From Desulfobacteraceae bacterium (lineage in GTDB: Bacteria > Desulfobacterota > Desulfobacteria > Desulfobacterales > JAABRJ01), in contig JAJDNY010000199.1 in assembly GCA_022340425.1 (NCBI GenBank), positions 1-48,419 on the forward strand: 48,419 nt of DNA, read 5' to 3'. The notes beneath the pieces were generated by a model that had not been told where the DNA came from, made no database searches, and saw only the letters and a list, made by a program, of their open reading frames with translations. The position numbers and the translations under genes were made by a program. Positions 25,773-35,698 of this stretch are shown here, piece by piece; within the stretch, counting starts at the first letter, position 1; every line of letters starts with the position of its first letter.

Positions 25773-26438
25773 ATGAAACCCTCCCCGATTGTGCGCCAGA
25801 TCACCCTGGGCGAATATCAGGTGAACACCTACCTGGTGGGCTGTCCCCAGACCCGTGAAGCGGTGGTGATCGACCCTGCCGGCGAACCCCAGACCATCAT
25901 CCGCCAGGCGGCCGCGGACGGCCTCACGATTCGCCTGATCCTCAACACCCACGGACATGCCGATCACGTTGCCGCCAACCGAGAGCTCAAGGCCCTGCTC
26001 AAAGTGCCGACGGGCCTGCATGAGGCCGACGCCCGGTTTTTTGCGGACCCCGCAATCAGGGCCCGCACGGAAGCGGAGCTGGGGCTGCCCGCGCCCGACC
26101 CGGCCGACTTCACCTTCGTCGACGGGGAGCGGCTGAAGGTGGGCACCCTCGAAATCGAGGTGCTGCACACCCCCGGCCACACCCCCGGTTCGGTCTGCTT
26201 TCGGGTGGCGGACAACCTCTTCACCGGGGACACCCTGTTCGTGGGGGACGTGGGCCGCACCGACCTGACCGGCGGCTCCCTGGAGACCCTCCTGAAATCG
26301 CTGGAAACCAAGATCATCGGCCTTCCGCCGGAAACCGTGGTGTGGCCGGGGCACCCCTACGGCGACACCCCCAGCTCCACCATCGCCCGGGAGCGGGAAG
26401 AAAACCCCTACATCACCGATTTCATCCTGGCGCCCTGA
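25773..26438 (+). CDS. MBL-fold hydrolase, glyoxalase II-like
   Basis: 221 residues. The motif THGHADH near residue 53 gives the HxHxDH metal set; further ligands are His in HTPGHTPGS (about residue 134), Asp in FTGDTLF (about 155) and His in WPGHPYG (about 195). This is the standard small glyoxalase-II-like group (about 210 aa) that hydrolyses S-acyl-glutathione or similar thioesters in the cytoplasm. GAGGAAG stands before the ATG. It follows the M20 gene by 98 bases. Confidence 0.92.
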   Translation: MKPSPIVRQITLGEYQVNTYLVGCPQTREAVVIDPAGEPQTIIRQAAADGLTIRLILNTHGHADHVAANRELKALLKVPTGLHEADARFFADPAIRARTEAELGLPAPDPADFTFVDGERLKVGTLEIEVLHTPGHTPGSVCFRVADNLFTGDTLFVGDVGRTDLTGGSLETLLKSLETKIIGLPPETVVWPGHPYGDTPSSTIAREREENPYITDFILAP

Positions 26439-26572
26439 GCCGCTCCCCCACCTGGAAAGCCGGACCCTTGCCACCGATCCGCGGGTCGTTTTTGGAGCCG
26501 GCTGTTGGCGCAAGCTTCATTACCCAAAGAAAAAAAATAAAAAGGTAATATTTTTAATTCTTTTTTTATATA

Positions 26573-26600
26573 TTGACATGAAGGCTGCGGTCATTAACTT
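26573..26600 (+). promoter_or_regulatory. Candidate hsp20 promoter with AT-rich upstream element
   Basis: TTGACA at 26573-26578 follows about 50 bases of A and T runs (26527-26572), like an UP element. The -10 is poor: TAACTT after 16 bases. No CIRCE repeat or classical sigma-32 CCCCAT element at the right spacing is seen. Confidence 0.45.
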
Positions 26601-26657
26601 TGGGTTCAAAAGAAACCGATATACGGGGCTGGCGCCCCACGAACAAGGAGGTATCGC

Positions 26658-27098
26658 ATGAACCTGGTAAAATGGAATCCCTATGATGAGATGACTGGCC
26701 TTCGGCACCGCTTCAACCGGCTTTTGGAACCGCGCCTGCCGTCCCTCTGGAACCTGGAAGCGACGGCGGCCGAAAGCTGGCGCCCGGTGGTGGACGTCTA
26801 TGAGCAAGACGACGCCTACATCATCAAGGCCGAACTGCCCGGCGTCGAGAAAAAGGACATCAGCGTTGAACTGAAGGGTCGCACCCTGGTGGTCAAAGGC
26901 GAACGCACCTCGGAAAACGAGGTCAAGGAGGGCCATTACTATCGTCGCGAGCGGACCTTCGGCAAATTCCAGCGGGCCTTCAGCCTTCCCGAAGCGCTGG
27001 AGACCGACAAGATCAAGGCCGAATTCAAGGACGGCGTACTCAGACTCACGGTTCCCAAGCGTGAAGAGGTCAAACCCAAGCAGGTGACGGTGCACTGA
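26658..27098 (+). CDS. Small heat shock protein, Hsp20/alpha-crystallin family
   Basis: 146 residues. The alpha-crystallin domain spans about residues 40-140: WRPVVDVYEQDDAYIIKAELPG near its start, GRTLVVKGER in the middle and FKDGVLRLTVPK with the G-x-L motif near its end. A short ending EVKPKQVTVH holds an IxI/VxV-like tail. These ATP-independent chaperones hold unfolding proteins for refolding by DnaK or GroEL. Excellent ribosome site (AAGGAGG). It is followed by a terminator and then groES-groEL, making a small heat-shock block. Confidence 0.95.
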   Translation: MNLVKWNPYDEMTGLRHRFNRLLEPRLPSLWNLEATAAESWRPVVDVYEQDDAYIIKAELPGVEKKDISVELKGRTLVVKGERTSENEVKEGHYYRRERTFGKFQRAFSLPEALETDKIKAEFKDGVLRLTVPKREEVKPKQVTVH

Positions 27099-27135
27099 TC
27101 CGCGGGGTGGCCGCCGATCAGGTTCTTTCCCGGTC

Positions 27136-27167
27136 CGGGGCGGTCGAAAGACCGCCCCGCATCTTTT
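27136..27167 (+). terminator. Intrinsic terminator after hsp20
   Basis: A 10 bp stem, CGGGGCGGTC with GACCGCCCCG, around a GAAA loop (27136-27159), followed by CATCTTTTT. It separates hsp20 from groESL. Confidence 0.88.
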
Positions 27168-27231
27168 TGGGGCTTTGGCAACCCCCAAAACCCGTCCCGA
27201 CATGCCACCGCAAAAATCCAGATCCAACCGC

Positions 27232-27259
27232 TTGACAACCCCCCCATCGTGCTTAAAAG
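27232..27259 (+). promoter_or_regulatory. Candidate groESL promoter
   Basis: TTGACA at 27232-27237, 16 bases, TAAAAG at 27254-27259, leaving a leader of roughly 120 bases before groES. No CIRCE inverted repeat is visible in the leader. Confidence 0.45.
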
Positions 27260-27386
27260 TTATCTCGCTCCGCGCAGGTCGGAGGATCTTGTTGCGATGC
27301 GCCTTGCTGCGTCGAAACTTGCGGGGTGCGCCCCAAGCGACCCTCAACCTTTTTCTCACTCACTTTTCACAGGAGGTTCAACACCC

Positions 27387-27674
27387 ATGAAGATCAAACC
27401 TTTGAATGACCGCATCCTGGTTCGTAGACTCGAGGAGGAACAGAAGACCGCCGGCGGTATCATCATTCCGGACACGGCCAAGGAAAAACCCCAGCAGGGC
27501 GAGGTTGTGGCTGCCGGTCCGGGCCGGATGAACGACGACGGCAAGCGAACGCCCTCGGAGGTCAAGGTCGGTGATCGGGTTCTGTTCTCCAAGTATGCCG
27601 GCACCGAAATCAAGGTGGACGGTGTCGAGCATCTGTTCATGAAGGAAGACGACATCCTGGGAATTCTCGGGTAA
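27387..27674 (+). CDS. groES: Co-chaperonin GroES
   Basis: 95 residues, the usual length. Starts [18 protein letters not shown]; the mobile loop [19 protein letters not shown] is around residues 16-34 and the end is EDDILGILG. It caps the GroEL ring as a heptamer. AGGAGG lies ten bases before the ATG. An in-frame extension upstream is noncoding leader. It is followed 18 bases later by groEL. Confidence 0.98.
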   Translation: MKIKPLNDRILVRRLEEEQKTAGGIIIPDTAKEKPQQGEVVAAGPGRMNDDGKRTPSEVKVGDRVLFSKYAGTEIKVDGVEHLFMKEDDILGILG

Positions 27675-27680
27675 GCATAG

Positions 27681-29318
<1,638 letters not shown>

Positions 29319-29329
29319 CCGATCGCACA

Positions 29330-29361
29330 CCGGCGGGCGGGACCCGGTTCTCGCCCGCCGG
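29330..29361 (+). terminator. Hairpin after groEL
   Basis: CCGGCGGGCG and CGCCCGCCGG pair (10 bp, 12-base loop) 12 bases after the groEL stop. Only a short, broken T tract follows, so termination may be partial. Confidence 0.65.
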
Positions 29362-29388
29362 CAAGCTTCTCTGCCCCGCCTTTTCTAG

Positions 29389-30354
29389 TCATCCCTTTTT
29401 CGCAATGATCACCATTTGATCCACAACGCCACGGGGCGGCAGCACCTCCAGCACCTGGAATCCCGACCAATTTTGGCGAATCCAGGACTCTGGAACCACC
29501 GCTTCCCCATAGAAATCAGCCTCCAAAGGGCCGCCACCACCCGTAGGCGCATAGCAGAAGCGCCCCGCGGAATAGTCCGCAAGCGCTTTGTCCGCATCGG
29601 GAAACGCGTCGGTGGCAAGCATGGATTGGCGCAGGCCGCGGGACTTTCCCTGTTCCCGCTTTTCAGCGAGCAACCGCAAAAAATTCGCGCTGCGCGTCGT
29701 AACCACCAGCAATCCCCCTGGTCGAAGCAGCCGCCGGAACTCGGCAACCCAAGCCAAATGCGCCTTTTCGGACAAGTGCGAAAACACGGAATAGAGGTAG
29801 GTTACGTCAAAGCTATTGCTCGCATAAGCCGTTTCCGGCAACGGGGAAATTGTTCGAAACTCGCACCAGCGGTTGTCGCGTTTGGCGACCGCCACAATCT
29901 CCGCCCAGCAGTCGCAGCCACGCAGTTGGCAATGGGGGATGTCGCGCATGAAGAAGCGTAAAATGCGCCCCCAGCCACAGCCAAAATCCAACAGCTCAAG
30001 TTCCGCAAGCGGCCTCTGTATATAGCGTCCTGCCGCCCGCGCAACAATTCCTCGGAACGCCATTGCCTGGCGAAACGTCCGTTCCCCGGCATCGCCCGTC
30101 CAATTACGCCGATGGTACGGCGAAGGAATCCCAGGCACCAGCCCGCGCGCCTCCTGACCCAATTCCGCAGAATGCACCAAGGTCCAGTAGAAGAACCCGT
30201 CGTGCATGCCTCCCAGAAATGACAGGGGAGTCGCACGCTCATCGGTTTTGGCAAGCTTGTCCAGGTAGGCGGCTTCATAGAACGGGTAGCGGCACTGCCG
30301 AAACGGCGCGCTCAAAAGACGCCAATAGCCTCTTACAATCGTTTTCAACCGCAT
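29389..30354 (-). CDS. SAM-dependent methyltransferase, class I
   Basis: 321 residues. The SAM-binding motif I is LLDFGCGWGRILRF near residue 121; motif II-like acidic strand and FDVTYLYSVFSHLSE near residue 185 are present, followed by LLRPGGLLVVTT near residue 211. No signal peptide. The acceptor cannot be predicted; similar proteins often sit in polysaccharide or lipid gene sets. It is convergent to groEL and less GC-rich than its left neighbours, the first gene of a lower-GC stretch up to about 33.6 kb. The ribosome site is weak (GGGAG about 13 bases upstream). Confidence 0.85.
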   Translation of the reverse strand: MRLKTIVRGYWRLLSAPFRQCRYPFYEAAYLDKLAKTDERATPLSFLGGMHDGFFYWTLVHSAELGQEARGLVPGIPSPYHRRNWTGDAGERTFRQAMAFRGIVARAAGRYIQRPLAELELLDFGCGWGRILRFFMRDIPHCQLRGCDCWAEIVAVAKRDNRWCEFRTISPLPETAYASNSFDVTYLYSVFSHLSEKAHLAWVAEFRRLLRPGGLLVVTTRSANFLRLLAEKREQGKSRGLRQSMLATDAFPDADKALADYSAGRFCYAPTGGGGPLEADFYGEAVVPESWIRQNWSGFQVLEVLPPRGVVDQMVIIAKKG

Positions 30355-30967
30355 GAGAGGTTCGAATCTCCCTTTGTCCGATCAGTATCCGCTGGGTAGC
30401 TGCAAGTCGCCCCTTCCGCAAATACCCAAGGCCTGATGAAGCAGTAAAAAGTCAAAAACCAGGCGGTTTCGAAAAAAGTTCAATTTCAAGGCGCGCAAAT
30501 CTCGAGGAGTGAGGGGTACTTATGTACGCCGCAGCGACTTCGAGGTGAAGCGCAACGCAGAAAGTGGACTTTTTGCGGAATCGCCAAGGCCTTATGCACA
30601 GCGGGCTAAGGCCGAGGCCCTTTCACCCGTAAGTGCAGCATACCCCAATACCACGTCAATCCAAACCCGTTCAACACCCGGAAAGCGCGGGCGCCTGCAC
30701 GAGCTTGCAGCTTGCAGTTCGCAGGGTGTCCCGCTGCCTCTCATCCGCTCGCATATGATATTTCCGTCTGTGGGTGACGCGTTGTTGCCGCCTCGACCTC
30801 GAGCCGCGGAGACAAGGCCGGGGATGAAGGCCCCTGCCAAGTGCAATTTGATTGAGATTTAGATCGATAAGCGCTATCATATGACCGTCTTTTTGGCGCG
30901 GCCGCTCGGCCTCGGGTTGGGGTTGATGGGTTCGGCGGCACTTTCCACCCGGATTTGTGGAGTGAAA
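30355..30967. other. Intergenic region, 613 bases, no convincing gene
   Basis: Open frames of 84 and 117 codons exist here, but neither has a ribosome site or family-like sequence and both are rejected. Part of the region (30448-30590) looks like an interspersed repeat, described separately. A small tandem CTTGCAG x2 lies at 30703-30716. The right end leads into the SGNH hydrolase gene. Confidence 0.5.
30448..30590. repeat. Candidate interspersed intergenic repeat
   Basis: The segment contains a GTAC-TTAT-GTAC mini-hairpin, CGCAGCGACTTCGAGGTGAA and GCAACGCAGAAAGTGGAC followed by TTTTTGCGG. It resembles, from memory, a repeat scattered between genes in Desulfobacterales. Only one copy is present in this window, so the repeat nature is not shown here. 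Confidence 0.35.
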
Positions 30968-31996
30968 ATGATCCCTTTCCAAAGAGGCCATTTAATCCGC
31001 TTAATGCTCTTGTGCATCACCTGCTGTTTCGGGGCGCTGGCAACTCCAGCCGCAGCCGTCAGGCCGGTACCGTCCAACCTGTTCAGCAGCGGCGACTCGA
31101 TGGGTGAAGGTATCGCCGCCGACGGCGTCATCGGGTCAACCCGGCATGATATGGTGTGGTCCACCGGCTACAACCGCAACGACGTTGTTTACAGTCTGAA
31201 CGAGCGCTTTGAGGATAAGGACCCGGACGGGTATTACCAGAACAATGCCGAACGGGATGCCATTTTCAACCACGCCGTAAGTGGTGCCAAAATGGACGAC
31301 TTCAAGGGGCAAGCCGATGAAATTGTTGCCGCTGCCGGCGCGACGCCCTCCGGGAAGGCGGGCATGATCACCCTGCTTATGGGCAATAACGATGTTTGCG
31401 CAGACAGCCTGGCGGATATGACACCACCTGAACAATTCGAACGTTTCTACCGCGACGGCCTTGATGTGTTGGCATCATCGGAGGCTACCCGGAGGGCCTA
31501 TATCCACGTCTCCAGTATTCCTGCGATCTATTGGCTCTGGTATGTCAAACGTGCAGACAACTGGTGCCGGGTCGTTGCCTGGCCTTTCGTTCCGTGCCAG
31601 AATCTTTTAAATGATCCCGACGATGACTGCGGAAGCGGGGGCTCCAGCCAGGACCCCGACACCATCCATGAGGATGACGGCCCCAACTGCCGACGGAGGA
31701 AAGAATTTCATGCGAAAATTCGGGATATTTACAACCCCATCCTCAAGAACGTCCTGCAGGAATACATCAACGACGGGCGCCTCCCCAATGCGTATTTCGT
31801 GGATATATTCGACATCCGATTCGAAGCGCTGCACGTCAACGACGGTGACTGCTTTCACCCGAGTGTCGAAGGGCAAAAGGCCTTAGCCGAAAATCAGTGG
31901 TGCGGCTCGCCCTGGCGTCTGGTGGATCCGTTTTGCGGGCCGCCGCCAGCAACCCCCTGGATACCCCTGCTGCTGCTTGACGGTGCAAGCCCTTGA
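30968..31996 (+). CDS. Secreted SGNH/GDSL-family hydrolase with C-terminal PLLLLD tail
   Basis: 342 residues. A Sec signal peptide (hydrophobic residues 10-26, cut likely after AAA) is followed by the GDSL block LFSSGDSMGEG, the GxND block LLMGNNDVC near residue 140 and the DxxH block GDCFHPSVEG near residue 295, so the Ser-Asp-His esterase set is complete. It probably hydrolyses an ester outside the cytoplasm. Several Cys suggest disulfides. The last residues read WIPLLLLDGASP, nearly repeated in the secreted protein at 32577-33641. ATG at 30968 has GGAG six bases upstream and gives a proper signal peptide; an earlier in-frame ATG at 30881 does not. Confidence 0.85.
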   Translation: MIPFQRGHLIRLMLLCITCCFGALATPAAAVRPVPSNLFSSGDSMGEGIAADGVIGSTRHDMVWSTGYNRNDVVYSLNERFEDKDPDGYYQNNAERDAIFNHAVSGAKMDDFKGQADEIVAAAGATPSGKAGMITLLMGNNDVCADSLADMTPPEQFERFYRDGLDVLASSEATRRAYIHVSSIPAIYWLWYVKRADNWCRVVAWPFVPCQNLLNDPDDDCGSGGSSQDPDTIHEDDGPNCRRRKEFHAKIRDIYNPILKNVLQEYINDGRLPNAYFVDIFDIRFEALHVNDGDCFHPSVEGQKALAENQWCGSPWRLVDPFCGPPPATPWIPLLLLDGASP

Positions 31997-32077
31997 TCTC
32001 ACCTTCCCGGGGCCTTGGGGTGTATGGCGAAGGTACAAGTGATTTTTCCGGTTGCCAGGTAGCAATGGGAGGCTGTT

Positions 32078-32506
32078 ATGCAGAAAGTTCCTGCCATCAT
32101 AACCGTATTTACGCTGTTTTGCTTTCTTGCCAGCGCTCCTTTGGCAGAGCAAGGCGTGATCGTTATGGAAAGCGGTTTGAAATACGAGGATCTGGTGGTG
32201 GGTTCCGGCCCGGAGGCAGGCGTTGGCAATATAGCCGTGATCCACCTAAAGGGATGGCTGGACGGCAATGGCCAAAGGGGAGCGGGATTTATCGACTCAA
32301 AAGAACGTGGCAAGCCGGTATCGTTTAAAATCGGCACTTCACACGTCATGAAGGCTTGGAACGAAGGCATACCCGGCATGAGAGTCGGAGGCAAGCGCCG
32401 GCTGATGGTCCCCTCCCACCTGGGGTATGGAGCTAAAGGCGCCGGCGAACATGTTCCCCCGAATGCGGACTTGATCATCGAGGTGGAGCTGTTGGAGGTC
32501 AGATAA
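32078..32506 (+). CDS. Secreted FKBP-type peptidyl-prolyl isomerase
   Basis: 142 residues. Signal peptide of about 23 residues, then one FKBP domain: GLKYEDLVVGSGPEA near residue 33, a shortened first half, VMKAWNEGIPGMRVGGKRRL near residue 89, HLGYGAKGAGEHVPPNADLIIEVELLEV at the end. It catalyses prolyl cis-trans isomerisation in the periplasm or outside the cell. GGGAGG is seen five bases before the start. It lies 81 bases after the SGNH gene on the same strand, and may help fold that secreted enzyme. Confidence 0.92.
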   Translation: MQKVPAIITVFTLFCFLASAPLAEQGVIVMESGLKYEDLVVGSGPEAGVGNIAVIHLKGWLDGNGQRGAGFIDSKERGKPVSFKIGTSHVMKAWNEGIPGMRVGGKRRLMVPSHLGYGAKGAGEHVPPNADLIIEVELLEVR

Positions 32507-32576
32507 TTCAAGGATCCCGCGGGCCGCTGCGATATTTTTCATTGGAGGAGCTCATCATCCGATGTTTACCGGTCCG

Positions 32577-33641
32577 TCAGTTTTGTCCATCGTCAAGCAG
32601 CAGCAAGGGGACGTTGGGCAGCGGGGCCTTGAATGGCAACTTTAGGGTGACCACAACGGCGGCATGATCTGAGACCGTTGGCGATACCCCGTTGGGTGCG
32701 TTGGGATTGAAAACCACCTGGCTGTGAAGGGGAGTCCCGAAACCACGCGCAAAGATGTAATCGATCCGCCGCGCGTTGCTGCCGTTCAGGTCTGAAACGC
32801 CCACCGTACAGTGTTCGTCAGCATTTTTTTCATCCTCACACAGCGTTTCCAAGGTCTCCTTTCCGCCCGCTGCCGCGATGATGTGGTCGGCATAGGCGTC
32901 GGTAAACCCCTCGGCAAGAACTCTTTCGTAAAGGAATCTCTCATCGCCGTCGTTGTCAAAGAGATCGAAATTCATATCGCCCCCCAAAACGGTCGGTCGT
33001 GGAGCGCCGCTATTGTTTTTAAACTTATTTATGAAATTGAAAACCGTATCGAGTTGATCTTCACGGTCCGCAAGGTTGCAGCGGGCGCAAAGATGGGTAT
33101 TGAACACATCGATTTCGCCGAAACCAGGTATAACCAGACGCGTCATCAACACCCTGCGGGCAAGCTTTACCTCAAAGCCCATGAACTCCTCTTCGGTTAC
33201 TCCCGGGAGCCCGTGGTCGTCGCTGAATTCTATGTCAAAACGGCTCAAAATGGCGTTGGCCAGACTCAGTAAGTTTGGCACCCCGGTTTCAAAAGCGGAT
33301 CGCGAAAAATACTTCAGCCTGTGCTCATCACGCAGGATGTCCCTGAGGTCTACGGCACTGTTTCTGGTATTGACCAGCTCACCGCCCACCACCTCCTGCA
33401 GCAACAGGACATCCACGTGGTTGGCGGCCACGTAGTCGGCGATTCTCCTGAGTCTTTTATTACGATCGTCAACCTCTGAAAACAGCAAGTTGAGTGTCAT
33501 GAACTTCACGCTTTTAATTTTGGCGCTCCCCGTTTCCTGGGCCATACCCGTTCCGGGGTACGATCCAAAAAGGGCCAGCATCAAAAATACAAAAGCGAAA
33601 ACAGACCAAGACGACCTTGTCATTTTACCCAATCGGTTCAT
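32577..33641 (-). CDS. Secreted endonuclease/exonuclease/phosphatase-family protein with PLLLLD tail
   Basis: 354 residues. Signal peptide (residues 7-30, ending near GMAQE). The fold's motifs follow in order: FMTLNLLF, Glu in LLLQEV (about residue 75), DVFNTHL, GGDMNFD (about 223) and SDHAAV (about 325). These give the DNase I-like Mg2+ site used by nucleases, sphingomyelinases and inositol phosphatases; the substrate is open. The C-terminus VPLLLLDDGQN nearly repeats that of the SGNH hydrolase. The start at 33641 has AAGGAG seven bases upstream; seven more residues from 33662 lack one. It is convergent to the FKBP gene. Confidence 0.87.
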   Translation of the reverse strand: MNRLGKMTRSSWSVFAFVFLMLALFGSYPGTGMAQETGSAKIKSVKFMTLNLLFSEVDDRNKRLRRIADYVAANHVDVLLLQEVVGGELVNTRNSAVDLRDILRDEHRLKYFSRSAFETGVPNLLSLANAILSRFDIEFSDDHGLPGVTEEEFMGFEVKLARRVLMTRLVIPGFGEIDVFNTHLCARCNLADREDQLDTVFNFINKFKNNSGAPRPTVLGGDMNFDLFDNDGDERFLYERVLAEGFTDAYADHIIAAAGGKETLETLCEDEKNADEHCTVGVSDLNGSNARRIDYIFARGFGTPLHSQVVFNPNAPNGVSPTVSDHAAVVVTLKLPFKAPLPNVPLLLLDDGQN

Positions 33642-33685
33642 AATCTGGCTCCTTCTGGACACCTCAACCCGCCGGCCGGCGGTTT

Positions 33686-34219
33686 TCAGCCGTTTTGCAG
33701 CCGCCTTTCGGCCAGCAGCAGGGCGGTGATGGTTTTGGCGTCCTGGATCTCGCCGCTTAAGACCATCTCCACGGCCCGGGGCAGGGGGGTCGGGTGGACG
33801 GAAAGCAGTTCGTCGGCATCCAGATCCTGGGCCGACGGTGTCAGGCCCGAGGCCAGAAAGAGGTGGATGCGCTCATCGGCGTAGCCCGGCAGGGGGGTGA
33901 TTTCCCCGAGCTTTTCGAAATCCCGGGCGGTGTAGCCGGTTTCCTCGGTCAGCTCGCGGCGGGCGCAGGCCTCCACGCTTTCCTGGGGATCCAGGGTCCC
34001 GGCCGGTATTTCCCAGATCCAGCCGCCCACGGCATGCCGGTACTGGCGCAGCAGCAGGACGGTTTTTTCGTCCAGGAGCGCCACGATGGCCGCGGCCCCG
34101 GGGTGGCGGATGACATCGATATCCACGCGGACCCCGTTTGACAGGGTAATATTCTCGGTGACCAGCCTGAACACCCGGCCGCGGTGAACCGGGGTGATGC
34201 GGTTGACGGTGGCGTTCAC
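33686..34219 (-). CDS. Nudix hydrolase, ADP-ribose pyrophosphatase-like
   Basis: 177 residues. The Nudix box GTLDPQE...RELTEETG (about residues 81-100) is complete. Other marks are LRQYRHAVGGWIWEIPAG just before the box and PLPGYADERIHLFLA after it, as in ADP-ribose/NADH diphosphatases. It would cleave ADP-ribose to AMP and ribose 5-phosphate in the cytoplasm. GTG at 34219 is favoured by AAGGAG six bases upstream over an ATG 11 codons earlier. Another ADP-ribose-related gene, a macro domain, occurs at 47788 but is not linked. Confidence 0.92.
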   Translation of the reverse strand: MNATVNRITPVHRGRVFRLVTENITLSNGVRVDIDVIRHPGAAAIVALLDEKTVLLLRQYRHAVGGWIWEIPAGTLDPQESVEACARRELTEETGYTARDFEKLGEITPLPGYADERIHLFLASGLTPSAQDLDADELLSVHPTPLPRAVEMVLSGEIQDAKTITALLLAERRLQNG

Positions 34220-34396
34220 AGGCGACTCCTTTCGGCTGTCGGTGGGGTGCAATCGCTATCTCGGCGGCCCGGGGAGCGACTATAGAGCCAAAGGCGGTTG
34301 TTGTCAAAAGCGGGGCCGGCGCGTTTTGGGCCCGCCGCTCGAGCCGGCGGCCCGCATCCCTCGGGGGCTGCCGGAAAGGCCGGAAAGGAGGGTTGG

Positions 34397-35473
34397 GTGA
34401 GTCGATTTCTGCTGGTGGATATCGGGGCCGGAACCATGGATGTGCTCTACCGTGACGATGATGCCGGCCTGACCTACAAGGCGGTGGTCAAATCGCCGGT
34501 TCTGGCGGTGGCTGAAGCGCTCCGGGCGCTGCCCGGGGATTTGCTCGTGGATGGCGTCGAGATGGGCGGCGGCAGCGTCGCCGCCGTCCTCAAAGAGCGC
34601 GCCCGCCAGGCGGTGGTGGTGATGACGGCCGCCGCCGCGGCCACCGTTCACCACGACCGGCGGCGGGTGGAGGCGGCCGGCATCCGGGTCATCGCCGACG
34701 CCGAGCTGCCCGTCGTGGCGGCCGAGGGGCGGTGGCAGCGGCTGACCCTGGGGGACCTGGACCCCGGCCGTTTGCGCCGGATCGTCACGGGCTTCGGCGT
34801 GCCCTTCGAATTCGACGTTGTGGGGGTCTGCGCCCAGGATCACGGGGTGGCGCCCGCCGGCGTTTCCCACCTGGACTACCGCCACCGCCTCTTTCGCGAG
34901 GCGCTGACCCACCAGCCCACGCCCCACAGCCTGCTCCATTCGGCGGCGGATGTGCCGCAAACGATGAACCGCCTGCGGGCCCTGGCGCACAGTGCCCAGA
35001 GGCTGCCGGCGGTCGAGGTCTACGTGATGGACAGCGGCATGGCGGCGATTCTGGGGGCCAGCCTGGACGCCCAGGCCCGTGGCCGGGACCCGATTCTGGT
35101 GCTGGACGTGGCCACCTCCCACACTGTCGGCGCCGCTCTTGAAGGGGGTGAGATCGCGGGCTTTTTCGAGTACCACACCGCGGAGCTCACCTGCGAGCGG
35201 CTGGACCGGCTGATGGTGGCGCTGGCCGAGGGCCATATGCGCCATGGCCAGGTCCTGGCCGAAGGCGGCCACGGGGCCTATACCCGCAGGGCCGTGGGGT
35301 TCGACCGGGTGGCGCTGATTCTGGCCACCGGCCCCCGGCGCAGCCTGTTGCGGGCCTCCCGCCTGCCGGTGGTCTGGGGAGCCCCCGGCGGGGACAACAT
35401 GATGACCGGCACCGTGGGGCTGCTGGAGGCCATCGGGCGCCGCAAGGGGCTGCCGCCGCGGGAATATATCTGA
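34397..35473 (+). CDS. DUF1786 family protein
   Basis: 358 residues. Opens with FLLVDIGAGTMDVLYRD, an ASKHA-like phosphate-1 loop (DxGxGT), and has a second phosphate-type loop LVLDVATSHTVGAAL near residue 237. This is the DUF1786 family, annotated in databases as putative pyruvate formate-lyase activating enzyme, though it lacks the CxxxCxxC radical-SAM motif, so that name is doubtful. An actin/Hsp70/sugar-kinase-like ATPase role is more in line with the visible motifs (inference). GTG start with AGGAGG six bases before it. Confidence 0.8.
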   Translation: MSRFLLVDIGAGTMDVLYRDDDAGLTYKAVVKSPVLAVAEALRALPGDLLVDGVEMGGGSVAAVLKERARQAVVVMTAAAAATVHHDRRRVEAAGIRVIADAELPVVAAEGRWQRLTLGDLDPGRLRRIVTGFGVPFEFDVVGVCAQDHGVAPAGVSHLDYRHRLFREALTHQPTPHSLLHSAADVPQTMNRLRALAHSAQRLPAVEVYVMDSGMAAILGASLDAQARGRDPILVLDVATSHTVGAALEGGEIAGFFEYHTAELTCERLDRLMVALAEGHMRHGQVLAEGGHGAYTRRAVGFDRVALILATGPRRSLLRASRLPVVWGAPGGDNMMTGTVGLLEAIGRRKGLPPREYI

Positions 35474-35698
35474 GGGCTTCCCGGGCGCCCGGAAACGGTT
35501 CGGCGCGCCAGACAGAAGGGTCTCCGGCCGAAAATGAAACCGGCCGCCGCCGATTGAGGTCACCCGCTATTTGTGCTAAGGGTGGCCAAAACGGCACCTG
35601 CATTTCGGCGGGCTGTTGCCGCCCGAGCCCCTCGGGGACGCGGTGCCAAGGCGTCATATATTTGCCGGTGTCCCTCAACCGGTGCACAGCAGGGGGTT

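Noticed and set aside
27232-27260. CTTGACA followed by CCCCAT as a sigma-32 heat-shock promoter for groESL
   Set aside because: The two elements are only a few bases apart, not the 13 or so required. No CIRCE repeat either.
30355-30380. GAGAGGTTCGAATCTCCC, like a tRNA T-arm
   Set aside because: Only two or three of five stem pairs form, and no acceptor, D or anticodon arm precedes it. Not a tRNA or a clear attachment site.
30509-30862. Open frame of 117 codons (plus), and 84 codons on the other strand
   Set aside because: No ribosome site, no family-like sequence, overlaps the repeat-like segment; both read as chance frames.
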